A stretch of DNA of 64,000 nucleotides from the NCBI GenBank assembly GCA_002946415.1, contig NJPS01000046.1, positions 1,178,001-1,242,000 on the forward strand. Direction: 5' to 3'. Made by a program: the position numbers and the translations under genes. Shown piece after piece: positions 13,701 through 23,933 of this stretch (positions within the stretch are counted from its first letter, which is position 1; the number at the start of each line of letters is the position of its first letter). The notes under the pieces are model-generated. The model did no database searches. It saw nothing but the letters and a program-made list of their open reading frames with translations, and was not told the origin of the DNA. The DNA is from Rutstroemia sp. NJR-2017a BVV2 (lineage: Eukaryota > Ascomycota > Leotiomycetes > Helotiales > Rutstroemiaceae).

Positions 13701-14415
13701 GATTGATCGGTGTCGAGTATATGATCACGCCGAAATTATTCGAGACATTACCTGAGGAGGAGAGGAAATTGTGGCATTCGCATGAATATGAGGTTCGTAT
13801 TCCATTCTGGGCTTGTACTGTTATGTTTGCTCTAACCCACCTTCTCCCCTTATTGTCACTCGCTTTCTTCCCTTCTAGCATGCATGTCCCTTTCCTTCAT
13901 CCACCAGGTTTCTTCTTTTCCATCTCTTCTTTCTCTATCATTTACTCCCTCCGCTTACTCCACTTCCATTTCTTCAACAGGAGACTAACATCGAAACACA
14001 TAGGTCAAATCAGGAATGCTAATCCTACCCAACCCCAACGTTCCCGGCGCCGTCTGGGAAATCGCCGAAACGGAGGAAATGAAAGAAGTCATTGGTTTGT
14101 ATGGCAAGACGTGGCATTTCTGGCAGGTAGACAGAGGCGATGAGCTGCCGTTGGGTAGACCGATGTTGATGGGCAGCTTTACGAAGGATGAACAGGTCAG
14201 CTCCTTTCCCTCTCCAAATTATACGAGGAGCGGGGGTTTTGTGATGCCCCTCTTCACGTCCTGGTGCGTGCTAACTGACGGTTTAGGTGCCATGGGATGC
14301 GATCAAAGATAGAGACGCGCGGTTTGGTGTTGATACGAAGCAGAAGAGGGAGGCGAGGAAGGGGATTGAGACGCCGAAGATTCATGATGATGTTGATCCT
14401 TGGTGGAAGAAGTGA
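10722..14415 (+). CDS. OBAP-like protein (DUF1264)
   Basis: Four exons: 10722-10937, 13658-13792, 14004-14195 and 14287-14415, giving 223 residues. The product matches the DUF1264 / oil body-associated protein family known from plants, fungi and bacteria: an N-terminal helical block with HLNA-type helix and HYC motif, then [24 protein letters not shown]-x-PN-x-PG and a C-terminal basic tail ending WWKK. Length fits the family. In plants the proteins sit on lipid bodies; a similar site here is inference. The first intron is about 2720 bp, far longer than any other in the window, with a normal donor (GTGAGT) and branch point (TACTAAC at about 13638), and it contains a decayed copia element. Confidence 0.85.
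11600..13290 (+). mobile_element. Decayed Ty1/copia retrotransposon inside an intron
   Basis: Broken pol fragments appear in the order expected of a copia element. Near 11795-11870 is a protease-like segment with the W-I-L-D-S core, where the usual small residue after D-S is Glu. A segment at 12450-12630 resembles the integrase region just before the copia 'LPxxLWPE' motif. At about 13000-13280 is the RNase H end with [11 protein letters not shown]. Stops and frame changes interrupt every part, and the reverse transcriptase region is missing, so it is dead. I could not define LTRs or target duplications, so the ends are approximate. It has the same orientation as the host gene and lies within its first intron. 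Confidence 0.8.
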
Positions 14416-14881
14416 GTGGATTTTATGTGAAGTGGGACTAGAGGGGAAGTATGAAAGGAACGAATGATTCAAATACAACTTCTCCCGATTGGATAGAAAA
14501 TCTAAGTGCTACCAAAGCACAATTTATTTCTTACTTCAATTGGAATGGTCGAAGTGAATGGCGGTCATTTAGTTGCTTGAGCGTCTCCTTTGGATTCGAA
14601 GTAGATCAGGGATACTTTCTCAGATTTGATACAGTGCTACTTCCCCAGATTCGTACTTCGTAGACTAATTTGATTTAAGTTTCCGAGCCCTACCACGATG
14701 CTAAAAGTTTATTCTCAGCCTTATGGTGGCCCGGAAGTGTCATGTCATGGGTCCCTAGTCTGTTTTGGTAGTAGAGGTGGATAGTGCACCGTATTTTATC
14801 GTAAGGTCTTACATACTTTCGCGCTATATCTCGTCTTCTACGGTTCTCCGCTACAACACTTCTATCAACCAATACTCAACC
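14416..14881. other. Intergenic, no gene seen
   Basis: OBAP 3' flank and promoter of the small C-x2-C protein. Nothing else recognised. Confidence 0.4.
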
Positions 14882-15136
14882 ATGGCTTCTGAATCTTGCA
14901 ATAAAGACTCTGCTATTCCTCAAAACGACAGCGATCAGACTCCACCTGCCAAATTTGTAGTTGTCAGTGTTTACGAGTCAAAACGAGAAATGAAATTGCA
15001 TCGTCTCTCTTCCGCCACTCGTTTCTTATGTGGGCGGTGCAACAAAGAGAAGACAGCGAAACTTGTGGCTACATACCGCAACCAATGGAACGATCTTCGC
15101 TGCAACGGTTGTTATGGCAAGCTTCTATCAGAGTAG
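14882..15136 (+). CDS. Small protein with two C-x2-C pairs
   Basis: A single-exon ORF of 84 residues with a good start context (CAACCATGG). I do not recognise the family. The N-terminal 22 residues are polar and probably disordered. The rest is basic and has CGRC (residues 50-53) and CNGC (74-77), a spacing compatible with one zinc-ribbon-like site holding a single metal. There is no signal peptide. Between the two pairs is an aromatic/basic stretch (residues 60-72) that could bind nucleic acid. The function is unknown. The cysteine pairs and start context argue for a real gene, but such a short ORF needs transcript support. Confidence 0.55.
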   Translation: MASESCNKDSAIPQNDSDQTPPAKFVVVSVYESKREMKLHRLSSATRFLCGRCNKEKTAKLVATYRNQWNDLRCNGCYGKLLSE

Positions 15137-16369
15137 TGAGAGCCGTCATTGTTACTGTAAGATCTTACTTTGAGTTGTAATGTACCCTCTCAAGCGTGAC
15201 GTGGCCGGTGTTTGCCAAAATCGTCTGACTTACCTTTCAGCTGACGCGTCGGACCTCGACAGAACGATCAACCTCTACAGTTTTCAGCCCTTGTATCATC
15301 AGAAATTTACCCTTTTATCACTGCTCCCGCCATAATGAATTTCCCAAGTTGCTTCCTTCAGCAAGAAGACCGTTCTCAAGTTTCCAGTTGCAATGACACG
15401 ATGATATAAGACGATACAAGAGGATAGAGGGAGCGACAGCCAGAAAATATGACAAGGCAGAATGGTCGGCATGACGATGGCGGCAACGGGTATCACAGGA
15501 GATAACAATCACGGCACAACAAGCCCAGCGGAAGGAAACCAAATTAAGTAGTTGAGTTAGGTCGGAGAAGAGCCAACGCACAATGAATCAATTTCTGAGA
15601 CTTTAAAGACTTCGATGTCTAACTTGGTGAGATCGACAATTGGACATGTTTCGCAGTAGAGATCGAGAACGAGATATAACAGTGAAGAAGGAGGATTACT
15701 ACATATACTTGTGAGTTAGTCTTCTGCGGGTTGAATATCTCGCCATTTAAAGAAAGCGTTGATGATTGCTTCGACATTTTGAAAGGGTTGTTCGCGATAT
15801 CGAAGGATTATCCGCACTGGAGTAGCCTCACTCATTCTGTCCCAAGTTTAAGAAACATCTGAAGCCCTCCTCACACCGGAGAAACTCTCGGGCTGTATTA
15901 TTTCCCTCTTTAAGTGTTTTCCCTTATGACGAAGTGGTCTCCCCAGGGACAACTAGTTAAGAAAGTTACATATAAATGACAACTTCGTGGACTTGCGAAG
16001 AGAAAATTGTGATTCTAAAACTACAGATTCGTCTCGTGACAGGATGTGTCTCAAGACGTAGGGACAGACGTTAGAAACATAGGAGATCGATTCTTGCATT
16101 TCGTGGATAATGATGCACACTTGTGGGTTGTTTTCTTTTCATTTTCTTGACGACGGATCACTTTTCATTCATTAGTTATTTTCTGTTTGTTCGTTTTAAA
16201 TTGTTTTTTGGATTTTCAAATTGGTAGGACTCGTACGGGTCGATATATCTACATTACTAACTGATGTTTTACACCGTATATGCTGACGGCACAGGAAATG
16301 GAGGAAAACGCTTACACCAAATCTAGAATCAAAATCTAGTGTATTAGTGAGTATCCCGATCCACACTCT
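15137..16369. other. Intergenic, 1.2 kb, no gene seen
   Basis: Only short ORFs on both strands without family resemblance or splice structure. AT-rich near 16130-16230. Confidence 0.4.
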
Positions 16370-17026
16370 CTACCATAGTGCAGTATCGCTAGTCTCAGAC
16401 GAGCTGCCTGCTGACGAGTGAAAGTCGATAGTACTAGTAGTAGGATATGGGTCATAAAAGGCTGGAAACGAGTCACTCCGCAGAGTACTCATGAACGACA
16501 ATTTCCACGATTTTGCCAGTTTTTCCTTTATCAGTGCTTCACTTACCTTCTCTTCCTTTCTCGGCAACTGCGCATCGATCAGGTAGTTAATCGACCATGG
16601 GATTTCCAGGCCGTGCAAAGCACCCAGCAATGCAACTCTTCGTGTAGTCAATGGGCTGCAGTCGAATTCTTTCAGCATTACCGTAACAGATACCCTCTGG
16701 ACATCTTCCAGGGAATTCAGCCCTCGGATGAGTTGTTTCGTGGAACGAACCGTCGCGTAGTAGTCCTCCTGGGATGCGAAGAGGGCTGGGCCGGCAAAGT
16801 CGATTTGCACTGTTTTCGCCTGGTCAGCGTAAAGTTGGAGGTCAGAAATTTCTGTCAAGGTGCTGGTGTACCGCTGGTTGCGTTTCTGTGGCACGGTGAG
16901 AACTAGCATGGAACCTGCGAGACGAATGCCGATGGGGAGGCGGCGTTGGGGGATGTGGCCGAGGGGTGAGCTCAGAGGGTCTCCTGGGAAGTAGACTGGT
17001 GACTTGTTGTAATATGGATACTCCAT
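16370..17026 (-). CDS. Hypothetical protein, 218 residues
   Basis: A single-exon ORF with start at 17026 and a TAG stop at 16372. I do not recognise the family. Residues 28-48 form a short hydrophobic segment with a basic end (IRLAGSMLVLTV), residues 60-150 are mixed alpha/beta with an 'IDFAGPALF' stretch and a likely amphipathic helix, and the last 30 residues are Ser/Thr-rich and probably disordered. No signal peptide. Neighbours give no clue: gene-poor DNA lies on both sides. The length and ordinary composition favour a real, perhaps lineage-specific gene, but a chance ORF is not excluded. Confidence 0.55.
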   Translation of the reverse strand: MEYPYYNKSPVYFPGDPLSSPLGHIPQRRLPIGIRLAGSMLVLTVPQKRNQRYTSTLTEISDLQLYADQAKTVQIDFAGPALFASQEDYYATVRSTKQLIRGLNSLEDVQRVSVTVMLKEFDCSPLTTRRVALLGALHGLEIPWSINYLIDAQLPRKEEKVSEALIKEKLAKSWKLSFMSTLRSDSFPAFYDPYPTTSTIDFHSSAGSSSETSDTALW

Positions 17027-18107
17027 CTTAAGAACTGAAGTAGTGCTCGGCTTAGTAATTGTTAGTTGAAGATGTCGAATGAATTAGAGACGGACGGGTT
17101 CCACCATAAAGTATTCGAAGTTCGGGATCTGTAATTGCATTGTTCGGCAATCTTTGTTGAAACGCATTGTACTTTTCTTTATCTGGAAGTAAGTTCTTTT
17201 ATGAACACTCGGGGTTGTACTGATGTTTACTCCTTTAAATACGTTGTTCATACCCTGTGTGTTATTAGATATCCTACCGACGGGTGTCCATTTCGCTGCC
17301 GAGCTGTGTGCAAATAGTTCTGCGCAGATGTTGTTTCCATACACCTCGAATTAAATGGATAATTGTGACCACTTGCTAGTCTAGATTTATCTTCTTAAAA
17401 TTTCCATACGATTGTTATAAATATAGAGGTTGTTTTCCTTGACATATATGCAAGTGATTATGATGAGAGGGGTAAGCTGGTAAATGCTTAGCGAGGAATT
17501 TAGGGGGTATTCTGTAAAATTCGCCTAGTGTGAACCAACAGTGACGGCACTTCTGGTGAAGTGACTATTATGACAGACATCGTGTCAACACCTAGTGAGT
17601 ATACTAATAATGCACTCCGGAAATGTCTACTTGCATTGTTACGGCTGGTAGTGTTGCTTTGAAGCACGAATTTATGCTGCGAAATTGGATTATAGTACCG
17701 CGTAAATAGCGGGGTACTTGAGCAGCTACAAAACTACCAATCCTATATTCCTTCCCGAGCATTTGCTAGCAGTGAACTCGCGCATGCGCCGATATGTTAA
17801 GATATTTGTGTAGTAAGGGAGTTGTAATCGCGTGGTTCTGGATATAGGTCATCCATAGGATGTAGCAAGCAGGCAAGCCGCAGGTGGCATTGCAAGCAAT
17901 TGAAAGAGCTCCAGCTTTCGAGGCAAAAATATGTCTCATTTTATCTCGAAGTATCTCTAACTAGTGGCCACATAGAATAGAGAAATACAACCAAATGAAT
18001 GTCTTTGTCACCCCTTTTTACGTCTTCATGCAACCCCCTCTATAATTCTACCCCGTCACCTGCCTTTGGTGAAGAACACCCATCTCTTCTCAGATAAAGA
18101 GAACACT
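17027..18107. other. Intergenic, 1.1 kb, no gene seen
   Basis: Short ORFs only, none convincing. Likely promoter of the hypothetical protein on the left and terminator of the secreted protein on the right. Confidence 0.4.
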
Positions 18108-18691
18108 CTATGCGTTCCAGCAGTAGTAACTGCTGATAGCATTGTCAAATGAAGAGAACTCAGAGTTGGCAAGGTTAGAGTATCCTGGGCTGAAGCAGCC
18201 GAAGTGACCCTCAGAATCGGAGGCTCCGAATGCACTTTTGACACATTAGTGAATGTTTACCAAAGAAAATACGATATGAAGCTTCTTCTTACCGGTAGAA
18301 AAGACAGTAGAGACCGCTATCTGGGCCAAGAGCAGTGACTTGATCGTTGAGGTCACCACTGAGATTGGCTGTGTGATGGTTAGTTCTGTGGCCAAAGTAA
18401 ATTTGTAGCATTGGAGTGCTACTTACTGACTTGTCCTAGGCCGTTGACAATATGGACACAGTAGTTGGTGAAACCAGCGCCGGTACAGAGATAGACGCCC
18501 TGGTTTGCGCGCTTTTGAAGCTCGGGAGCAGCATCGCGGGTGGCAAGCTCGGGGTTCTTGATGTAGGCTGGAATGTCAGCGGGATCGACGACTGTGACGA
18601 CGGTTCCATCAGGGTATGCTCCGGGAGCAGGAAGAGCAGACACGACAGTCATGAGACTGACGAGGGCAGCGGAGAAGAATGTGGCCTTCAT
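18108..18691 (-). CDS. Small secreted protein, beta/gamma-crystallin-like
   Basis: Three exons on the minus strand: 18691-18427, 18368-18293 and 18234-18108, all phases agreeing, 155 residues. Residues 1-19 are a signal peptide (hydrophobic core, A-L-P junction). Residues 20-61 look like a propeptide ending in Lys-Arg (60-61), a Kex2-type site. The predicted mature chain of 94 residues has five cysteines (69, 78, 110, 127, 152) and the pattern G-V-Y-L-C ... Y-C-V-H, L-N-D-x-V, S-S-Y-Y-C, which resembles a Greek-key beta/gamma-crystallin repeat or the microbial inhibitor-like secreted proteins of that fold. The role is unknown; an effector or cell-wall role is only possible. An odd cysteine count leaves one unpaired. 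A TATA-like box lies about 110 bp upstream. Confidence 0.85.
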
Positions 18692-18796
18692 TTTGAAATA
18701 AGTTACTGGTTGTGTTTGAAAGATTGGTAGTTGATGTTACTGTGGATCGTTTGCGATGTGGTGAAGTGGAGAGCTTTGAAGAGGGAGTTTGCTCGA

Positions 18797-18807
18797 TATT
18801 TATATTG
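18797..18807 (-). promoter_or_regulatory. TATA-like box of the small secreted protein
   Basis: The minus strand reads CAATATAAATA here, about 106-116 bp before the ATG at 18691. Strong TATA boxes are rare elsewhere in the window, and regulated secreted-protein genes often have them. Position and sequence are seen, function is inferred. Confidence 0.4.
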
Positions 18808-21154
18808 TAGACGGTGGCACAAAGCTCCAGTAACAGAGAAAATTTTCATCTACCTTCCCGCTGATTACTATTATTCATGATACGATGTAGTATTCAACCT
18901 CATGTTTGCTGCTGTCATGGCCGGATATGTACATTTGAAAATCTCACGCTCACCATAGAAGCATCGTGATCCCAGTTCGAGGCATCATGTGGCTTTCAGC
19001 AAGAAAGAAAGAGCAATACTAATGCCTAGTTGCCAGTAGATACAGTGTTAGCAGCGTGTGTGATGACAGGCTTCTTGCCCTTCCGAATGTCTCATCTTAG
19101 AAAGTCCTGGATGAGACACCCATGGTGAACCGGCGTTAGAACACAATCTACTCAACCAAGCTGATCAGTACCGCGGATATACCACAAAGCAACCTCCTAT
19201 TTTTGGTTCGTCAATAGGCTATGAAATGTATAGGTTGAAATCTTGGCGAAGGCGAAGTGGCCACAACGGTTGCCCAATGCATAAAAATTCTGTGCTGCCG
19301 TTGGGTAACATTAATTTCTTGGAGAGAAACGCAACACACTGTAAGGCCAAGCCTCGGATCAGGCCAAAAGCTATTCTCAATACATGCATAACATCTAGCA
19401 TCTGACTGATCCTAACACACACAGATGTGCTATTGCTAAGACGTACGGAACGGTGAATGTTGATGAACACGCCGAGCACAAGGAGTGAGTGAGAACTTCG
19501 GCAACTAGGCGTGCTTTTTTACCTTAAAGTTACAAAGGTCAAGACTTAACTGCAGCCATGCCCGTGTTAGATATCAGATTAAACTCAGGACCACAAGGAT
19601 GCCCCGCATCAAGCCGAATAGTGGATACAAAGCCTACCCACCGTCGTTCAGATTGATTCTAGCTCATTTGAGCTGAGCTTTCCGCTTTTGTTCGCGAGCT
19701 CGTATAAAGAGAACTTCGGCGACTATTCGTCCTTCCTAACCTACAAATTCTAACAGCCCAGACGACTACAGTGCCTGAGTTGGATATCAGATCATGCTCT
19801 TCGATTAATAACGATTTCTTGGCGCATAAAGTCCTACTGTAGCATGCTGACAGGAAACTTGGCGGCAGCTATGTGGAACATATAAGCTTATTTCAAATCG
19901 TATTTGATTGGTAGAACTCGGTTGACAAACGTTGACAAACCGTTACTAAGTAACTTCTATTGAAACTATTAGAATACAGGTCCAACTTAGCAACTCGTGG
20001 AACCACGGGTGCTTCCATACCTTGCTAGTTATTTGGTAATTATTAGACTCAATTCTTACTGCTCACTATGCAGGGTCCACACCGGCAGAGGGGCGTGATG
20101 AGTGATGTGAAAATGAAGCGCCACATACCGGGTAGCAAGCATTGGTTGGCTGCCGGGAGGCACTCTTCGTAACTGGACGAGAGACCACTTACAAGTTTAT
20201 TCACTCATCTATCCACGACCCGAGCCAAAAAGACAAAAAAAAGAGGAAAATGAATGCAATGCATGGAGGATGAGTGAGCCATCCAGTCGACAGGCAGACG
20301 CAACTGCTCGAGGATACAAATGGTATTTGTTGGGACATTAATATCAATACTTTCCATTGCGTAGTCCTGTGAAACACGAACTCGACGGTTCTACATCAAA
20401 CTTAGCGAAAGAAACCATACAGCTCCGCCCAACATACCCATCACAAGAAAGCAGTTCACATCTCAAAGGAAGGCACATATAAATTCGTAAAACAATGTCC
20501 ATTTATCAAGCCCTAAAACCCACTCACTCCTCCCCCATCTTAGAAAATATGTCTCCCAAAAGTACCAAACACCAAACTTAAAGAGAAAGTCTCGTAGCTA
20601 GGTAGTCCAAGGAAGGTCTCGAAGAATCAAAATCGCGACCGGATATCATTCTTGCTTCACTGTCCACACTTGCTCGCTCTGGGTTGAGTCTCGACAAGCT
20701 CTAGCATTATTTTTGAAGCAGATTTTTTCTCTCTCAACAACACAAAACAAAGGGAACAAAGGAAAATGAAAAGTTGGAATGAAAAAGGGGAAGCATTTCA
20801 CAAGTGCTTCTCAGTATCTCATGAGCCCCTATTACCATCCTCCCAGCTTATGGAGGCCGTGATGGAAGGCTTATAAAAGATGTCTGATGGTTGAAAAGCA
20901 AGAAATGAATCCCAAGCAGAAAAAAGATTCGAGCTTTTCATAGTCGAGAAAATTAGCGTGGTGTGCTAACAGCCGCTAATTAATTTCCATTGGTCAATGC
21001 TCTGCCGCACACCAAGCTTCAACTCCCCTCAGCCTCGCAAGCAAGGCATCGGCGCGTCATCGAACCCTTCGAATCTAAGAAATTCGACTTAAAAGTAGAA
21101 ACGCGATATAAACAACGACGAGAAATCCTGCGCTACTGCTTGCAGCGCATAAAA
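18808..21154. other. Intergenic, 2.3 kb, gene-poor
   Basis: No gene seen. Two related blocks, about 19487-19590 and 19706-19800, share GAGAACTTCGGC and TTAGATATCAGAT-like motifs in the same order. A small GTTGACAAAC duplication lies at 19921-19940. These look like old, diverged repeats. Confidence 0.45.
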
Positions 21155-21901
21155 ATGGTAAGTTCTCGATCTGGTCTCGCAAGGGCATCAAGCTAACATG
21201 CATCCCTCAGCCACCGAAACGCAAAGACGTCTCCGGCGCACCTGCTGCGGGCCCGCGGTCCAAGTTAGCCAAGGAACACAATATTACGGCGGCGGAGGAG
21301 ACGGAAATCAAAGAGGCATTCTCTCTGTTTTCACAGAAGATGGAGGGGGAAAAAGAGGGCATTATGGCGATCGGTGATGTGCGGCGAGCGTTGATGTATG
21401 TTTAGTTTACTTGCTTCCCCGCGCCGCAACTCCCTTCTCACACTTCTCCAGCAGGAGAATATCATTTTACGCACGCACATATGCTGACGACAAGTGAAAA
21501 AAAATAGCGCGCTAGGCATGACGCCGACTCCTAGAGAACTGAAAGAATACCTGAGTATTCTGGACCCCGAAGACGAAGGATATACAGTATATCGACACTT
21601 TGTGGCGATCTGTGCGATAAAATTCCATTCGCAGTCGCGGACGTCGGATACGCATAAAAAGGACGTGGATGATGCCTTTAGATTATTTACACATGCGGGG
21701 CAGAGAGGAGGGGTAGCGAATGGAGAGGGGAGGATCACCTTGGCTACGTTGAAGAAGGTGGCGCAGCTATTGAAGGAGGATGTGGAGGAGGACTTATTAA
21801 TGAGTATGGTACTGGAGGCGAATGGGGGAAGAGGTGTAGCGAAGGGAGTGGAGAGGGATGAGTTTGAGGGAGTGATGAGGAGAGCGGGGATGTGGAGATG
21901 A
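21155..21901 (+). CDS. Centrin/calmodulin-like EF-hand protein
   Basis: The exons 21155-21157, 21211-21395 and 21508-21901 give 193 residues. The first coding exon is only the ATG, cut by a GTAAGT donor, with a CTAAC branch point and CTCAG acceptor before the next exon (P-P-K-R-K). Residues 25-95 match the first EF-hand pair of centrin (EIKEAFSLF ... ALGMTPTPREL). A second pair follows at about 115-190 (DDAFRLF ... ITLATLKKVAQLL). The calcium loops are degenerate: the usual Asp at position 1 is replaced in the first hand, and insertions are seen in the third, so calcium binding may be weak. It could be a divergent Cdc31-type spindle-pole or nuclear-pore protein; family certain, exact role uncertain. 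Confidence 0.82.
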
Positions 21902-22259
21902 AAAAGAAGTTCTTGCTTTGGAGCAAAGTCATTGTTGGCGCATGGGCATTCGGGAGTTGGGTTCTGATATCAAATTTATACCGGGCACGTGGAAAATTGG
22001 AGGGTGGTAACATGGAGTTGCACACACATAGGTGTTTGGCATAGCGTTGCTTATCTTGTTGCATATACTTATTTCTGCTTCTTCTAAGCATAAATGCAAA
22101 TAAATTATGCAAAATGCCTTCCCAATCTGTCATATAGTTCGTTATGATGTTCCTCTGTCAAAATGCAATGACGACAACGCCAGGCTCCTCCTTCAGCTTC
22201 TATGTGTGATGATATTCCATAAATCTAGACAGCACATATCTGTCCGGAGAAGCTTCAGT
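21902..22259. other. Intergenic between convergent genes
   Basis: A 358-bp gap between convergent EF-hand and eIF4E genes, presumably holding both terminators. No gene seen. Confidence 0.4.
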
Positions 22260-23173
22260 CTAAGGTTGAGTTTCTGAAACTGCTGATGAAGCTTGGTCTG
22301 TAGAAGCCGCGCTTGGGGTCGGTGCTTTGAATCCAGCGTGGTCCGAATGTTTCTTGTAGAAGAAGTTGTCGGGCTTTGGCTTCAATTCTTCGGGAAGCTC
22401 TTCTAATACCGTAGCTAGTAATGCGTCGATGGACTTTTGTTTCGAGGCGTCACGGTGCCAGATGGATATGAGGTGAGAATTGAATCGAACGGATAAGCCA
22501 ACTCCGCAAAGTTGATCTCCTGATTAATTGTTAGTTGTTGTCTGAAGATTGTAACCCAATCGCAGTTGATCACAGCTTACCTGTATCTAAACAGCCCTGA
22601 AGTTTCTCCCCAATGGCCATCAGCTGAACTCTAGTGAAAAAGTCCGGCCCATTCTGCTTCGGCACTCTGAAAGTCCAGCTACCACCATTCACATTGCGTC
22701 TATCTTCCCATACCGGCGGAAACCCTTGTTTAAATAAATAGATCGATTCCCGCATCTTTATCTGATCGAACGGGGTGTTGTTGCAGTACCGCCAGAAGTC
22801 CTGGATCGACTCGATCTGGGTGGGCAGCTTATCGAGCGTTGCCGTATAACTGCCATCTGTCGGCTTGTTCTGCTCTTTCTGTTGCCTACAAGATGCAGCA
22901 GAGTAGTTAGCAGATGTTTACTTGTACTGTAGGAAGCTCCACCAGCGACACCCCACAGAACACACCAGCACCCCGCAAAGAACACAAACAAATAAACAAA
23001 CAAACACAAACTCACCTGTCGAAATATATTTCCCACACATGCTGGGTGGGCAAAGGACGCATTGCCTTTAGCATATTCTTCTTGGCATCATCGCGCTGTT
23101 CAGCGGGCGACCCAGTGTCGCTTGCGCCCGAAGTAGAAATGCCTCGAGTGAGAAGAGAAGGTCGTAACGCCAT
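22260..23173 (-). CDS. eIF4E family protein, class II-like
   Basis: Three exons: 23173-23016, 22885-22581 and 22519-22260, 240 residues, phases consistent. It matches the eIF4E fold: R-P-L-P-T ... V-W-E-I-Y-F-D in place of the H-P-L ... W-T-L-W start, then FWRYCNN (residues near 92), PVWEDRRNVNGGSW with the W-E pair that stacks on and contacts the cap guanine, and VGLSVRF ... ISIWHRD. The aromatic at the first cap-contact position differs from canonical eIF4E, as in class II (4EHP-type) members, so it may be a translational repressor or minor cap-binding protein rather than the main initiation factor. The C-terminus is a Ser/Ala/Thr tail. Start at 23173 is the first ATG of the open exon. Confidence 0.85.
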
Positions 23174-23933
23174 ATTGCTCGAACCGCCCGAGTATTATTT
23201 ATTTGGTTTCTGGAACGCTGAAGACAAGACAAGACAAGACTAGGCAAACGAGAACTTGGCTCAAAAATGGGGTGCACAGTAAAATAGAGCAAAGGAGAGT
23301 TGGAGAGACAGACAGTACCAGAATAGCAGGTAGAGAAGTTGAAAGCGACCACGGAGTATTCAGGAACAAAGGGACAGTGTAGTGAAGCAAGAATAGCGTC
23401 AAAGGAGCATAGCATGCATAGCAGATCACATCTGAAGCACGAGTGGGTTGGAATAACATGAAACAAGCGCCCGACATCCGGATTCAATTGCGCCCGCGCA
23501 GGGGACGGCGGCCATTCAGAGTAGCTCGTAGGAGGAGATGTGAGACTATCTGCTACTATTACCACTCCTAAGCACTGGTAGGTGCAGGATTGATAGGTGC
23601 CAATAGAAAATAGCCCGTGCGTCATGCAATGGAATGGATACATTCTCACGTGATGTGCATCTTGGTCAAATTTTGGCCGAATTTTCGAGGGAGGCACGAT
23701 GTATTGACGAATTATGTCCATGTTCGTTCGAAAACCTACCTCATATTAATGAAGTAAATTTCTTCTGTACATATTGAACTACTGGTAATTCAAATTCCTG
23801 ACAGCCAAAGTGGAGGTCCTAAATCGGAAAATAAACCTTGAGGTAAGCCGTCCATATGCCTTGAAAAGTAGAGCAGATACTCACAAAACCTACAGATTCA
23901 ACATCACTCATTTCACAATTGGAATCACTCACC
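23174..23933. other. Divergent promoter region
   Basis: A 760-bp gap between the divergent eIF4E-like and NOPCHAP1-like genes, likely containing both promoters. A GACAA unit repeats four times near 23221-23240. No gene seen. Confidence 0.4.

Noticed and set aside
20990..21154. Longer N-terminus for the EF-hand protein
   Set aside because: The upstream frame begins with TTG and shows no similarity; the ATG at 21155 sits on a proper splice donor.
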